Shown here in pieces: positions 10,030 to 21,931 of a DNA stretch of 64,000 nt. The notes under the pieces are model-generated. The model saw only the letters and a list, made by a program, of their open reading frames with translations, had not been told where the DNA came from and did not search any database. The first letter of the stretch is position 1. Each line of letters starts with the position of its first letter. This DNA comes from Pyrus communis (taxonomy: Eukaryota > Streptophyta > Magnoliopsida > Rosales > Rosaceae): contig NC_084813.1 of the NCBI RefSeq assembly GCF_963583255.1, positions 20,578,002 to 20,642,001 of the forward strand, in the 5' to 3' direction. A program made the position numbers and the translations under genes.

Positions 10030-10810
10030 CACAAGACATACAAACTTGAGTTCAAATCTGTAAAGGAGAAAAGATGTGTGTATTCAATAAAATAAAAAAA
10101 AAAACATTAAAAATTTTGCCCTGATAGAAAATCGAGGTTGGGTTCTCAAGACCAATAGAACGGCTGTGGCAGAAAACAACGGCTCTTTTGAAATTGAAAA
10201 ATTTTGACCGTTGGAGCCACTAAACCACAACCGAATGGGATTTTCTCGGATTGGGGTTAAATTTTGATCTGGGTTTTCATAAAAATACGAAACCTTATGT
10301 TTTCAAATTCTAAATTCGCTTCCGCTATCTTCATCGAGAATTTGAAATCAGTAATTAAAAGGTATGGTTGTGTTTTGCAAGTTCTGAAATTCCAGTATAT
10401 GGTTGAATGTGTATAAATACATGTCGCTGCATTCTGTTAATCGTGATATATGTTGCTGCATTCTGTGTTCATAAATTGATCATGATAATCGATATTAAAC
10501 GTAATATAATTGTTGGTTTTGGAAGTAGATTAAAAATTCTAGATTTAACCTTGTTTATTTTGCATCTATGACATGATTGTGAGGACTCCATGCTCAATAA
10601 ATGTTTAAAGACACATGGCTGCTGCGACATGTTGATTGGATCCTAAGTATATCATATGTTCTATATATGCTTGTCAACAAATTGTTGATTAAGACTATGT
10701 ATATGAATCTATGATTATAGTCATGAAGTGCAAAGGGATGTTGGAATGAAATCTGGAACTAATGAGTTCTTATTGGTGATTTCATTGTTGCTGCAGCATC
10801 TGCAATATCA

Positions 10811-13800
10811 TTGAGGACTATGAACTTAGCCAATATACCTATTCTAACTGGAGGAAGCAATTACAAGAAGTGGAGACGAGAGATTGGCTTCTTGTTGACA
10901 CTTAATGAGTTTGACATTGCTCTTGACACTCCTAAGCCGGTTTTAACTGACCAAAGCACTCGGGCTGAGAGAACTGATGTAGAGAGATGGATTAGAGCCA
11001 ACAAGGTGGCACTTTCTATACTTGAAAGTGCCATGATAGATACTGTTCGTGGGGGGGGGGGGGGGGTGGGATCAAGAAGCAGGAATTGGCTGTTGATTAT
11101 TTGGGTGCAATTGAGAGGAAGTTCAAGGAATCTCAAAAGGCAGAAATCAGTCAATATATGGCAATGCTTACCACGTACAAGATTGAAGGCACAAGTTCCA
11201 TTCGGGATCACATCATGAAAATGACCGATGCAGCTGAAAAGTTAAATTCCCTAGATGTCAACATTGGAGAAAAACAACTAGTTTTTATGATTCTCCAAGC
11301 TCTTCCAAGCAAATTCAGTCAATTGAAGGTGTCCTATAACACTCAAGACAAGAATTGGGATGTTGATGAGCTTATTGCACAGTGTGTGCAAGAAGAGACT
11401 AGACAGAAGCAAGAAAGATCAAAGGATACTGAAACAGTAAACTTTGTGCATCCGGACAAAGGGAAAAGGGCGTTCAATTCTTTCACAGGAAACCATGGTA
11501 AGAATTCCAACACTAAGACTACTTCTTTTAAGCCAATTGCATCTACTAAAGTGAAAGACTCTGTTAAGGGATCTAACAATCTTAAAATCAAACCTAAAAA
11601 TATTGCCAAACTTAGATGTTTCTTCTGCAAAACTAAGGGACACTTAAGGAAAAATTGTCAAGTCTTCAGTGATTATCTTAAAAGCAAGGGTGTGGAACAT
11701 GTCAATGTGTGTGTTGAGTCAAATTTGATTGAGATACCTGTGAATTCTTGGTGGTTTGACACTGGATGCTCAGTCCACATTACAAATTCTTTAGAGGGCT
11801 TCACAATGTCAAAACAAACTGGGTTCAAGAATTATAATGTTTTTGTGGGTGAAGGAACTAAGGTTGCAGTAGAAGCCATAGGAACGGTATACTTAAAACT
11901 GTCTTCTGGTTTTATAATGAGTTTAAATGATGTGCTTTATGTGCCTAAAATGAGAAGAAATTTGGTCTCTGCTTCAAGAATTGTCAAGGAAGGTTTTGCT
12001 TTTCTAGAAGATGATGAAAGCTTGAAAATTTTTGAAAAGGGCAAGTTAGATCATGTATTGGGAGATGCTTATCTGAGTGACAACCTGTGGTGTTTGAACT
12101 GTACTTTAGAGTCTCATAATCAATATGTCTTAAACACAAGTACTAAAAGGATGCATTGTGGTGATGATTCATTTATTCTTTGGCACAAAAGGTTAGGACA
12201 TATATCTAAAGAAAGAGTCCTAAAGTTATCCAAGGAAAACTTGATTCCAGAATTGAATTTTGATACTGCAATCGAATGTGTTGATTGTGTCAAGGGAAAG
12301 ATGACTAATTTTAGAAAACTAGATGCTAAGAGAAGTCATGACTTGCTGGAAATCACACACACTGATATTTGTGGACCTTTTTCTACCAAAACCATATGTT
12401 GAAACTCTTATTTTGTTAACTTCATTGATGATTTTTCAAGATTCAGTTATACTTATCTGATATGTGAGAAGTCATTAGTTCTTGATTGTTTTAAAGTCTA
12501 CAAAACTGAAGTTGAGAAACAACTAGGAAAGGTCATTAAGATTGTTAGATCCGATAGAGGAGGAGAATACTTTGGCAGGTACACTGAGGCTGGACAGAAG
12601 AAGGGGCCTTTTGCTCAATATCTCGAGCAACAAGGTATCGTTGCTCAATACACCACACCTGGGACACCACAACAGAATGGAGTTTCTGAGAGGAGGAATC
12701 GAACTTTGATTGGAATGGTGAGAAGCATGATGACAAGGTCAAAGTTGCCTGGTTTTCTTTGGGGAGAGGCATTAAAGACAACAACTTATATCTTGAATAG
12801 AGTGCCTTCCAAAGCAGTTTCATCCACACCTTTCAAAATCTGGTGCAAAAGGAAGCCTAGCTTTGATCATTTTCATGTTTGGGGATGTAAAGCTGAGGCT
12901 CGAATATATAATCCGAATGAGAAGAAACTTGATGCAAGGACTGTCACATGCTACTTCATCGGATATTCAGAGAAATCCAAAGGCTATAAGTTCTATTGTC
13001 CTCAAAGTCACACTCGGATTCAAGAAACTCATAATGCCAGGTTCTTTGATGATCAAGATATTGCAGAATTGTCACAAGGAATTTTTATATTTGAAGAACA
13101 AAATCTCACTGAGGCAGCTTCTTCCGAAACTAACTATAAAGAAATCTTGATACCTTTCTCAGCTGCAATTCCGTTGGAAGAGAATCAGTCTATTCAAGAC
13201 AGAATGGAATCAGATCCTAGTTCTGAACTTCAACAAGGATCAACCACTGGAGCTATCAATCTGCTTCATTAAGGCAATCAACAAGAATCAGGAAGACCAC
13301 CATGTCAAATGACTATGTTTATTTGCAAGAAAGTGAGTTTGATTTTGGCGATATAGATGATCCTCTTACATACACTCAAGCTATGAACAGCCCTCAATAT
13401 GCATTATGGAACACAGCAATGAAGGAGGAGTTAGAATCGATGTCACAGAATAAAGTATGGACATTGGTGGATTCTAATCCCCAAATCAAGGCTATAGGAT
13501 GCAAATGGGTCTACAAGACCAAGAGAGATGTTCAGGGCAAGGTTGAAAGGTACAAGGCAAGATTGGTTGCCAAGGGTTTCAATCAGAGAGAAGGAGTCGA
13601 CTACAATGACACATTCTCACCTGTTTCTTCCAAAGACTCTATGAGGATGATTATGGCATTAGTTGCAAATTTCGATCTAGAGCTACATCAAATGGATGTA
13701 AAAACTGCCTTTCTCAATGGTGAACTCCAAGAAAACATATACATGCTACAACCTCCTGGATTTGTTGAAAGGGGGAAAGAAAACAAGGTCTGCAAACTCA

Positions 13801-14942
13801 ACAAATCCATTTATGGACTGAAGCAAGCATCAAGACAGTGGTTTTTGAAACTTGACTAGGTTGTCACAGGTTTTGGCTTTGTGGAAAATAAATTGGATGA
13901 TTGTATTTACATCAAATGGTTAGGATCAAACTTCATCATTTTAATCCTGTATGTCGATGACATTCTCCTTGCAAGCTCTAATGTTAAGCTTCTTAATGAC
14001 ACCAAGGATATACTGAGCAAAAATTTCGAGATGAAGGATCTTGGTAAAGCACACTATGTACTTGGAATTGAAATCATTAGGGACAGATCCAAAAGGTTAC
14101 TTGGACTATCACATAAAGGTTATATAGACAGAGTATTGCTAAGATTCAATATGGAAAAATGCAATAATGGTGAAGTACCTGTGAATAAGGGATATAAGTT
14201 CTCTAAAGATCAGTGTCCCAAGACATCAGTTGAGGTAGACAAAATGAAAAACAAACCTTATGCCTCCTTAGTAGGTAGTTTGATGTACACTACAATCTGC
14301 ACAAGACCAGATATAGCATTCATAGTAGGAATGTTAAGTAGGTTTCAAGCAAATCCAGGAGAGTCTCATTGGATAGCTGCAAAGAAGGTTCTGAGGTACT
14401 TGCAAAGAACCAAGGGATACATGTTGGTTTATGGCAAAGAAGAGAATCTGGAGTTAGTTGGTTATACCGATTCAGACTTAGCTGGTGATGTAGATGACAG
14501 AAAATCCACAGGTAGCCATGTGTTTATGTTTGGTGGTGGTGCAGTTTCTTGGAAGAGTGCAAAACAAACCATAATAGCAACATCTACTATGGAGGCAGAG
14601 TTTATAGCTTGTTTTGAAGGAATGAAACAGGCTGTGTGGTTAAGGAACTTCTTAACAGATTTAAAGATTGTAGATTCTGTTCAACGGCCTATTAAAATGC
14701 ATTGTGATAATAATTCTGCAGTATTTTTTGCCAAGAATAATAGAAGAACTTCAGCCTCTAGATTGATGGATGTGAAGTTTCTTAAAGTTCGAGAAAAGGT
14801 GAGAGAGGGGGCTATACAAGTGGAACATCTGAGCACTGATTTGATGATAGCAGATCCCTTGACCAAGGCATTACCAATAGGGGTTTTTAAAGCTCATGTT
14901 TCGCGGATGGGGGTACATGAATCATTTGATCAGTGGGAGTAA
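10811..14942 (+). pseudogene. Copia element I gag-pol, broken by two frameshifts and two stops
   Basis: Domains in order: gag from 10811; CCHC knuckle CFFCKTKGHLRKNC near 11620-11660; GAG-pre-integrase (LWHKRLGH) near 12180; integrase with TDICGPF near 12360, RSDRGGEYF near 12550 and NGVSERRNR near 12680; RT from 13300 with YVDDILLA near 13950; RNase H (YTDSDLAGD) near 14465. Defects: a run of 16 G at 11051-11066 puts the gag N-terminus out of frame; a TGA at 12400-12402 stands where GGA is expected; there is a frame change near 13265, between integrase and RT; and a TAG at 13857-13859 lies inside RT. The G run could be a sequencing error. The other lesions look real. The element can only move if proteins are supplied in trans. 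Confidence 0.92.
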
Positions 14943-15503
14943 TCTCTTGTTGTGTATTTGACTGTCGAAGTTGCTGCTGTGAAGTTCAAAGAGCTGGTGC
15001 AGTAATGAAAACAGGTTTTATGTATTTTAATAAAGCTTAAGGCTAGTATTTGGTTAGGTAGCTTTATTTTAGAGTTTTTATTTTCTAGTGAGACTTGTTA
15101 CAATGGTCTATTGTGTTTCTGAAATAAAAAAAAAAACTTGATAGTTCATTTGATGCTTGAATAACAGCTTGTCTGTATAAGCAGTTGTTGTTGAACTATT
15201 GTTTCACATGTTGTCTGGAGCAATTAGTTATTTTGCTGTCAATAATGTGAAATAGTGGGAGCAAATTATTTTGCTTATCTGATGGAACTAATTGAAGTTC
15301 ACAACAGTACAGATACAAATTGGATGTATGTGACTCGTGAAAAACCTTGTTGCATTATGGTTGTAATGAAGATTTTCAGAGTTCTACATTTTGAAATGTA
15401 TGTAAGATTGGTTGTGATTGAAAACTTTTGTTAACAGGACTTAGTGTACACTTCTGTCTGAGTATGATTGAATAAACTGTGTGCTTAAAACTTTTCTCAT
15501 ACT

Positions 15504-15515
15504 CAAGTGGGAGAA
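15504..15515 (+). other. Polypurine tract of copia element I
   Basis: CAAGTGGGAGAA directly before the 3' LTR start (TGTAAGA at 15516). Confidence 0.8.
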
Positions 15516-15961
15516 TGTAAGAATATGAGTATGAGATAAAGAAGTTTTGAGAACAGTTAAAGGTATTCAATTAGAGATGGAAAGTCCTATTGATAAGAGG
15601 AGTGCTGATCCTTTACAGTAAAGGATTTTGGTTAGCATACGGAAAACAAGAGGTGGTTTCCAATTAGGATTTTGATAGGGAATCCTGATCTGTCTTGGAA
15701 AAGTCTATATGTATATATATAGTGGCCTCTCTTCTCACAGAAAAATGCTCATACTGGACCATAACCTATCTGTGAGTCGAGCTCTTAATATTCTGTAAGA
15801 GAAGAGAAGGTTCACTGGATTGCTGCGATGGCTTCAAGTGCGGGTGTTGCTGCAGGTATGATTCACTTTCTGGTTTGTAATGTGCATATATCTGGATTAG
15901 TCCTTTTGTGTTTGTAGTTCATGTTTTGGTCTTGGTGACTGGTTGCTAGATAAATCTTACA
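15516..15961 (+). repeat. 3' LTR of copia element I
   Basis: 446 bp. It matches the 5' LTR apart from a 5-bp insertion (GATCT, in CCTGATCTGTCTTGG) and one C/G change (GAACAG versus GAAGAG). Confidence 0.95.
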
Positions 15962-15966
15962 TGTTA

Positions 15967-16849
15967 TAGTTGGGACCTGGAACTGTTTTGTCTTCCAATG
16001 AAGAATCTTGTCTAACTATATAATATCTGCCTTATGAATCATAACACAAATTTATTTGTTATCCAGTCTAAGGGTAAAATCAAAGGAAAATATTCTGGTA
16101 TGATTTATTTTTCTACTTAAATATTAATTTTCCACACAACGGAAATATATAAGTTATGCAATCATTAGTGACAACCAGGTATATATGTATAAGGCTCATC
16201 GCAAATATATAATGTCCTAATATACATAGATCATATATGTTAGTAATAAGTCAACTAAAGTTAAATTGAGACTTCCTCCAAATGAAGATAACAATCGCTA
16301 AACCAAACGCTAATTGGTTCTTGAGGTTGTCTTACTATATGTACTAATCAAGATATTACCTTTGAATATTGTTTCCTTATAATCAAATTTTTGTTATATT
16401 TGCTAGACTAAGGTTTAAATTCGTGTCCCGCTGTTGACAATCTCTCTTGATGTGGGCGATATGTAAAAACAAAAACAATGACTAAAACCCTGTCTATAAA
16501 TCTTCAAAAATACTTATATAGTAAGCCCTAATCCTGAAATGGAGTAGCCTTCCTCTCCCTAACTTTTTGTCACCAAATAAAGAAAAATTCTGGATACTAT
16601 GTATCAAATTGTCTAACAATAAGAAATTGCTGAAGCAGTTAACATGCATGTTACTGATGGATTATTTAAAAAAAAAAATGGCAATCTCTAAAATTATATA
16701 ATATTAATGAGAGTAGACTTCAAAGATGGTGTGCCAGTAGGCCCCTACAAATATCTTCAAGATCCATTTTTGCCTGCTAAGCATTGGTTCAATACCACCA
16801 CACTAAACAAGCTGAGAAAGAGAGCAAATCGAGCAAATCAAAACCTAAA
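15967..16849. other. Intergenic, upstream of TMEM97-like copy 2
   Basis: AT-rich sequence between copia element I and TMEM97-like copy 2. I see no gene or clear repeat. The part nearest 16850 should hold the promoter and leader of copy 2. Confidence 0.5.
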
Positions 16850-18116
16850 ATGGGTGTTTTTGTGAAGATAATCGACGCCGTACTCTTCGTAATGTTCGCC
16901 ATAGTGGCGGTGAACGCGGTGCTAATAGACGTGCAGTTGTGTCTACCTCAGAGCCTCTTCCCAAGCTCGCTGGTGGAGCTCAAGAACTGGTATGTCAGGG
17001 AGTTCGACGATTATCTTGGTGAAGAGAAGCCTCATTTCTTCGTTGGTCTCGTTTGGGTTGAGCTCCTACTGCAGTGGCCCCTTCTCGTTGCCAACTTGTA
17101 TGGGATTTTGGCAGCTAAGCCTTGGTACAGAACCACTTGCTTGCTCTATGGCGCCTCTTTCTTCACCACCATGGTATAATCCTTCTCTGTCATTTCTAAC
17201 AAGCTCCAATGTTAGATTAAAATTTAATTTTTGAGAATTCAGTTAGCTACTTTATTATGATTATACACGCAGTTACGTATTCTGTATATAGAATGATGTA
17301 CCTGGCTACTGATCAAAATTAAAATCTATTCTAACATCAATTAAAGTTCGATAAAAATAAAATCACCTTCTTCAAAAACAATCTTATTTTTTTCCTTATT
17401 TAATTTAAATTTTGTAAACATACTGATTCTTCACCTGGGTGCTGATTATTTGCTTCTTCAAACTAGTCCAAATAATACATATAAACAAACCATGTTGAAA
17501 CCTCCAAGATTTTGATAATTTAAAGTCGATTAAGTATATCATATTTACACGGCAACCTCACAATTTAAATGGATTTGTCAATATGATTAATGTGTTTTAA
17601 TTGCCTGTTTCTACACTGTTCAATTTCTTGTTAAGATTTAGTTAGACTGGTTTTGATGGAGGTGTTAAGTACAAAGTGATTTTTCAGTGTAGTTCTCACA
17701 CTCAAAAAGTTTCTCATGAATATGAGACGTTAGTTAATTAAGTGTGACCGTGTGAGAGTCACAAAGACACTGTTTTTGGAACTTCTCCTAGAATTAGAAC
17801 CAAGGCAATTCTGAAAATTAGGTTTTTTTTTTTTTTTCCACATGTATGGAGCGATGTTTATAAAAGATTCCTTCGTTTCTTTCAACTTGTTGCATATTCT
17901 CTGCCTTGGTGAAAATTGCAGGGCGCTATTTTACCAGAGCTGTTATGGTCCAGCAAGGCATCTAATACAATGTTGATGTTGTACTACCCTGCTGTGGGCT
18001 TTGCCGTCCTGGCCATACTGCGCGGGTTGCTCCCTCCGTCTAACGCCAGTACTTCGACCAGTGACAAAAGAACAACAAAAAGCACCGGCCAACCAAAGTA
18101 TCAGAAAGTAACTTAG
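16850..18116 (+). CDS. TMEM97/sigma-2-receptor-like protein (EXPERA family), copy 2
   Basis: Two exons, 16850-17173 and 17922-18116 (GT at 17174, AG at 17920-17921), 172 aa. ATG 16850 is chosen over an in-frame ATG at 16784 because MG(A/V)xxK(L/I)xDA is shared by all copies. This is a four-helix ER membrane protein family: D27 (LIDVQ) and E71 (WVELLLQWP) align with human TMEM97 D29 and E73, the ligand-site acidic pair. The conserved LPxxLFP, KNWY, KPHFFVG and ANLYGILAAK blocks are all present. Human TMEM97 is linked to sterol handling; the plant role is not established. Unlike the other copies, the C-terminus ends QKVT and lacks a KKxx dilysine signal. It is most similar to copy 1. Confidence 0.9.
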
Positions 18117-18729
18117 AACTCAGATTCTTTATCAAAATTTACGTCTTTTAGTTGTTCACTTCTGTTACATCTATGTACCTTAAATTCTAATGTATTGATG
18201 AGAAAGAATTGTTATGAACTAATGGCATGTCAATCATGCTGTTGATGTTTATTTGGGAATTTTTTGGTGGCCGTAAGTTAAAATGCATACCCCTCAGGGA
18301 AGAAGAAACAAACAAAGTCACGAAAAGCATGCAAATGAGGGCTTCTTAGGAAATAATCCCCCGTCCTAGGACTAGTCTCACCAAAACTCATTTAACTTTA
18401 GAGTTTGATTTGATCGATTTGATGCATATGAGTGATAAACTTTATAGGTCCAGCATAGTCAACCATTAATATCACCGATATTGTCTCAACTTAACTACCT
18501 ATTGCTAAGTGTTGAATATTATCACAAAAGGTTTCAGTGATGTTAGAAGTGAAAACTCCATATAGTAATCGTATATTATTTTGTCATATGACCATTATGA
18601 GATTCTGTCCTCCAACAATGAGTTGGTATGATCAACGATGCAGAATTTAAACCTCATGCACTCACTTGCTCATCACAAGTTGCCTAGAATACCCTAATTA
18701 GTCAGCTAAATTGTGATAATTGTTTTAAG
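18117..18729. other. 3' flank of copy 2 and intergenic
   Basis: Probable 3'UTR followed by AT-rich sequence. No gene or clear repeat seen. Confidence 0.4.
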
Positions 18730-18850
18730 TGTCCTCACCATTCTGCGTGGGCTGCTGCCACCCTCCGCCACCACTATTTCAGCCATAGTAAACAAAGGAT
18801 AAGAAAATTAACTAGAACTCAAATCTTTTATTTCATCATTTCTTTTTGCT
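18730..18850 (+). pseudogene. TMEM97-like exon 2 fragment
   Basis: The sequence TCCTCACCATTCTGCGTGGG continuing to GCTGCTGCCACC matches the LTILRGLLPP segment of copies 1 and 2. It then runs into TAGAACTCAAATCTTTTAT, the same 3' flank that follows the stop of copy 1. Nothing upstream is homologous, so this is the 3' stump of another, mostly deleted copy. It shows that the array once had at least six members. Confidence 0.75.
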
Positions 18851-19533
18851 GTTCTTTTACAAGAAGTGAGAACCTGATTTTTAATTTTTTATATGAACTC
18901 CTTTATGTGAAAGAGTTGATAAAAGAAGACAATGTTATGGGCTGCAATGTTTTGGACTCCTCACTGCACTATTGGAAGGTCCACTTGGATAAGAAATTGA
19001 GATTCCAGTTTCGGTTCAAGAATTTCTATTTCGAATTTGAAATCCCAAAATTTTAATATTCTGAAAAGCTTGGATGTAAATTGGAATGTATTTAGGAATT
19101 TAGAAAATTCTGATTTTTTTATCTGATTTTCTCCAATAAAGTACCGTATTTCGAATACATTTTTTACAAAGAGTATACCTAAGTTCTAATAAAAAAAAGT
19201 ACAAGTCAAATAGGCATAATCTGAAAATTCCAAAACAAGCCATTAACGCATCTTTCTGTACTTTTTTTTCTTTTAAAACACAAAACAAAAAAAAGATTAT
19301 CATGTTTGACATGTACTAAAAAATGAGCAAGAATTTGTATAACTCAAGCGGTTAAAAATATTTATGCATGCATGCACTCGATTGCTTAAGGTTTGGTTTT
19401 CCTTTTTTTCATCATCGCTTGTATAAAAAGAAAGAAAGGGAATTATAAAGTTAGAAGGGTTATGAATAATTATTACACATAGGTTAGTCAGTCATGAAAT
19501 CTTTTATTTAGAGGAAGAAAAAAAATGAAAATA

Positions 19534-19585
19534 TGCAGATACGGGGCATCGATCGGCTTGCTCTTCCGTCTGAGCTATATCCCCC
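19534..19585 (-). pseudogene. tRNA-Ala-like relic with the anticodon region deleted
   Basis: On the - strand it reads GGGGATATAGCTCAGACGGA, then AGAGC, then after only about five bases GATCGATGCCCCGTATCTGCA. The first part resembles the acceptor stem, D-arm and A box of plant tRNA-Ala; the second resembles its T-arm, B box and 3' acceptor strand. The anticodon arm and variable loop (about 25-30 bases) are missing, so it cannot be a working tRNA. Confidence 0.5.
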
Positions 19586-19739
19586 TCAGTCTTTAGATTT
19601 TCCTCACAATAAAACAAATCACTACGAAAAATACGATTGAGCGCGTGTCGGTGCAACAAACATAATTATTAAGAAATTACACGTCGTTAGGATCAGGAAG
19701 AAACGAATGAATCTGTAATTCTGTTACTCCAAAAGTAAA

Positions 19740-21286
19740 ATGGGTGCTTTGGCGAAGCTTGTGGACGCCACACTGTTCGTCTTCTTCGTCGTGATCGCGG
19801 TGGCAGCACCGTTAATCGACGCGCAGATATGTCTGCCCGAGAGCCTCTTCCCGGACGCATTGATTGATCTCAAGAACTGGTACGCGCACAGCTATGGCGA
19901 TTATCTGATGACCCAGAAGCCTTATTTCGTCGTTGGGATCATTTGGTTCGAGCTTCTCTTTCAATGGCCTCTCGCGCTTGCCAACTTGTACGGAATATTG
20001 GCCGCCAAGTCTTGGTTCCACACCACCTGCTTGATCTATGGCGTTTCGGTCTTCACTTCCATGGTAAAGTTTTCGTTTTATTGTTCTTTAATAATATCAT
20101 AACTTGATTGCCAATTTGTTGTTGTTATTGATTCTAGCTAGAACTAGGGTTTTTTTTTCTTGTAAAAAAAAAAAACACAATTTGGGTTTTTTTAGATTCC
20201 CTTCTCTTGTTTTCCATTGGTAATGTTATAGTACTTTCGGTTTTTATACAAGCGATATGAGGGGAGAATCGAGGACATGGTCTGCTCTTAACCTGTTGCT
20301 CTACAAGTCCCTAACATTATAGTTTGTTTTTTAAATGATCTTTTAGAAAAGAAAAAAAAGGTTCCACATGAGTAACCTTTAGTTATAGTTAAGGATTTAA
20401 GACAGAATGATTGTGATATCAAATAAGGTTGGATGTATGAGTCATGTTGATTTTCTTTGGGAAGTTTAAAGTGGTCGATCAAATTTCATGGCAGGCCCAC
20501 TAAAATGAAGAAAGGAGAAAGTAATCAAGTGAAAGATGTTGAGGAAGTGGGTGCTTAAAAAAAATTAGCTAGCTAGCTAAATAGACTTCTGAAAACTATT
20601 TTACTTATGTTATCTATTCTTAGCATCGGTTAAACCTATAACTCTAAACCAAAGTGGTATAAAATCCTGACATCGCACTCTGTTGATTCAACTAGTAGAT
20701 TATCGAATTTGGTTGTAAAGTTGGGAATTCCTCATAAATCTGCAGCATACATGCATATTACCACATTTTATTTTGTAACCCTCGTTTTAGGCATGCATTG
20801 AATTAGAAACGATACACACCATTGAAGGTGAAAGTAGTGTCTTAGGCTCACATGTTGAATTTTAGTCATTCCAGTTAATTCGGTAAAAACTCACCTAATT
20901 ATATCTAATGGTGATTGGCGATGAGAATTATAACTGGATGATGGGGAGGGTGTTTCTTCTTCCTGTTTCTGCACCATTTAATTACAATTTACAAAGTCTA
21001 GTGATCACATTGAATTCTATCTCATGTTGGATTGTATATCTTTCGTTTTCTTCAACTTTTTTTTTTTTTTTTTTCTTAAGATGTCTTCCTTTTCTGAAAA
21101 CTTCAGGTTACTATATTATCAGAACTGCTTCAGTCCGGCAAGGCTTCAGATGACCTCCTATATACGTATTTCCCTTTTCTAGGCTTAGGCATTTTGGCCA
21201 CAGTACGAGGGCTGCTGCCGCCATCCAACACAACTACTTCGAGGATTGGCAAGAGACCTACATTGGGTAGGAAAAAGAAGGCTTGA
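19740..21286 (+). CDS. TMEM97/sigma-2-receptor-like protein (EXPERA family), copy 3
   Basis: Exons 19740-20063 and 21107-21286 with a 1043-bp GT/AG intron, 167 aa. Both acidic positions of the family are kept (D27 in LIDAQ, E71 in WFELLFQWP), as are the LFP, KNWY and ANLYGILAAK blocks. Exon 2 encodes VTILSELLQSGKASDDL..PFLGLGILATVRGLLPP and a basic tail RKKKA, whose last four residues fit a KKxx ER-retrieval signal. It groups with copies 4 and 5 (same GKRPTLGRKKKA tail). The intron contains a T-rich stretch just before the acceptor and no other gene. Confidence 0.9.
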
Positions 21287-21931
21287 CGTACAACTGAACT
21301 TGCAGACACATTGTGCAATTTATCATTATTTTGATAGTTCATATATGTCAATTATGTGTCCATGTTCTCAATTTATCAATAAACTCTTGTTATGAATGAT
21401 TGAAAGTTGTTGCTAATTGGATTTATCAATAAACTCTTAGTAACATATCAGAATTTGAAGGAAAGGAAAGACAAACATAAGTTACTACAGTATTTATTTT
21501 CCACGGATGTCGATTTACGTATCTCTCATCTCATGCTAAGTTCCTAATCACATCCAGATTGAATTGATCCTCCGTATACCAATTGTCACGGAGGATTTTC
21601 TTTCGAAAAGGCCACAATCTGAAAATCAACAGAAGAATACTTTTATCTAAAAGAGTATGTTATTCAATTATTCATTCATGTAAACATTGTAAAGGAACCT
21701 TACAAGAGGATAGAAGTGTGGGCCTCAAAAAAAACCTTGTCGGGAATTTCACCCAATCGAAGGAAAATATGTACCACACACTAAAATATGAAACATTATC
21801 ATCTATCGTCCTAACAAAATATTGAAAATTGCGTCAGCAGGTTCTTCCAAGCAAACCAAATCATGAGACATAGACAGAGAAAACCGAACCAATATTCTAT
21901 GAGTAACCCCATTGCCAATCTATGGGCCAAC
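21287..21931. other. Intergenic between copy 3 and the La-motif gene
   Basis: 3' flank of copy 3, including a short duplication of ATTTATCAATAAACTCTT at about 21375 and 21420, then AT-rich sequence. No gene seen. Confidence 0.4.

Larger units (their letters stand above)
9575..15961 (+). mobile_element. Ty1/copia LTR retrotransposon I, complete, TSD TGTTA
   Basis: The element is bounded by perfect 5-bp duplications TGTTA (9570-9574 and 15962-15966) and by LTRs with TGTAAGA...TCTTACA ends. It has a tRNA-Met primer site, a gag-pol region in copia order (gag, integrase, RT, RNase H) and a polypurine tract. 10030-10810 is untranslated leader. 14943-15503 is a non-coding trailer of about 560 bp with no feature I recognise. 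The two LTRs differ by only one substitution and one 5-bp indel that I could see, so the insertion is recent, yet the coding region is broken. It inserted in the 3' flank of TMEM97-like copy 1. Confidence 0.95.

Noticed and set aside
16784..16849. Upstream in-frame ATG extending TMEM97-like copy 2 by 22 residues
   Set aside because: The extension is not shared by copies 3-5, whose proteins start MGALxKLVDAT at the equivalent of 16850.
19534..19585. A working tRNA gene
   Set aside because: No anticodon arm; only about 52 bases long.
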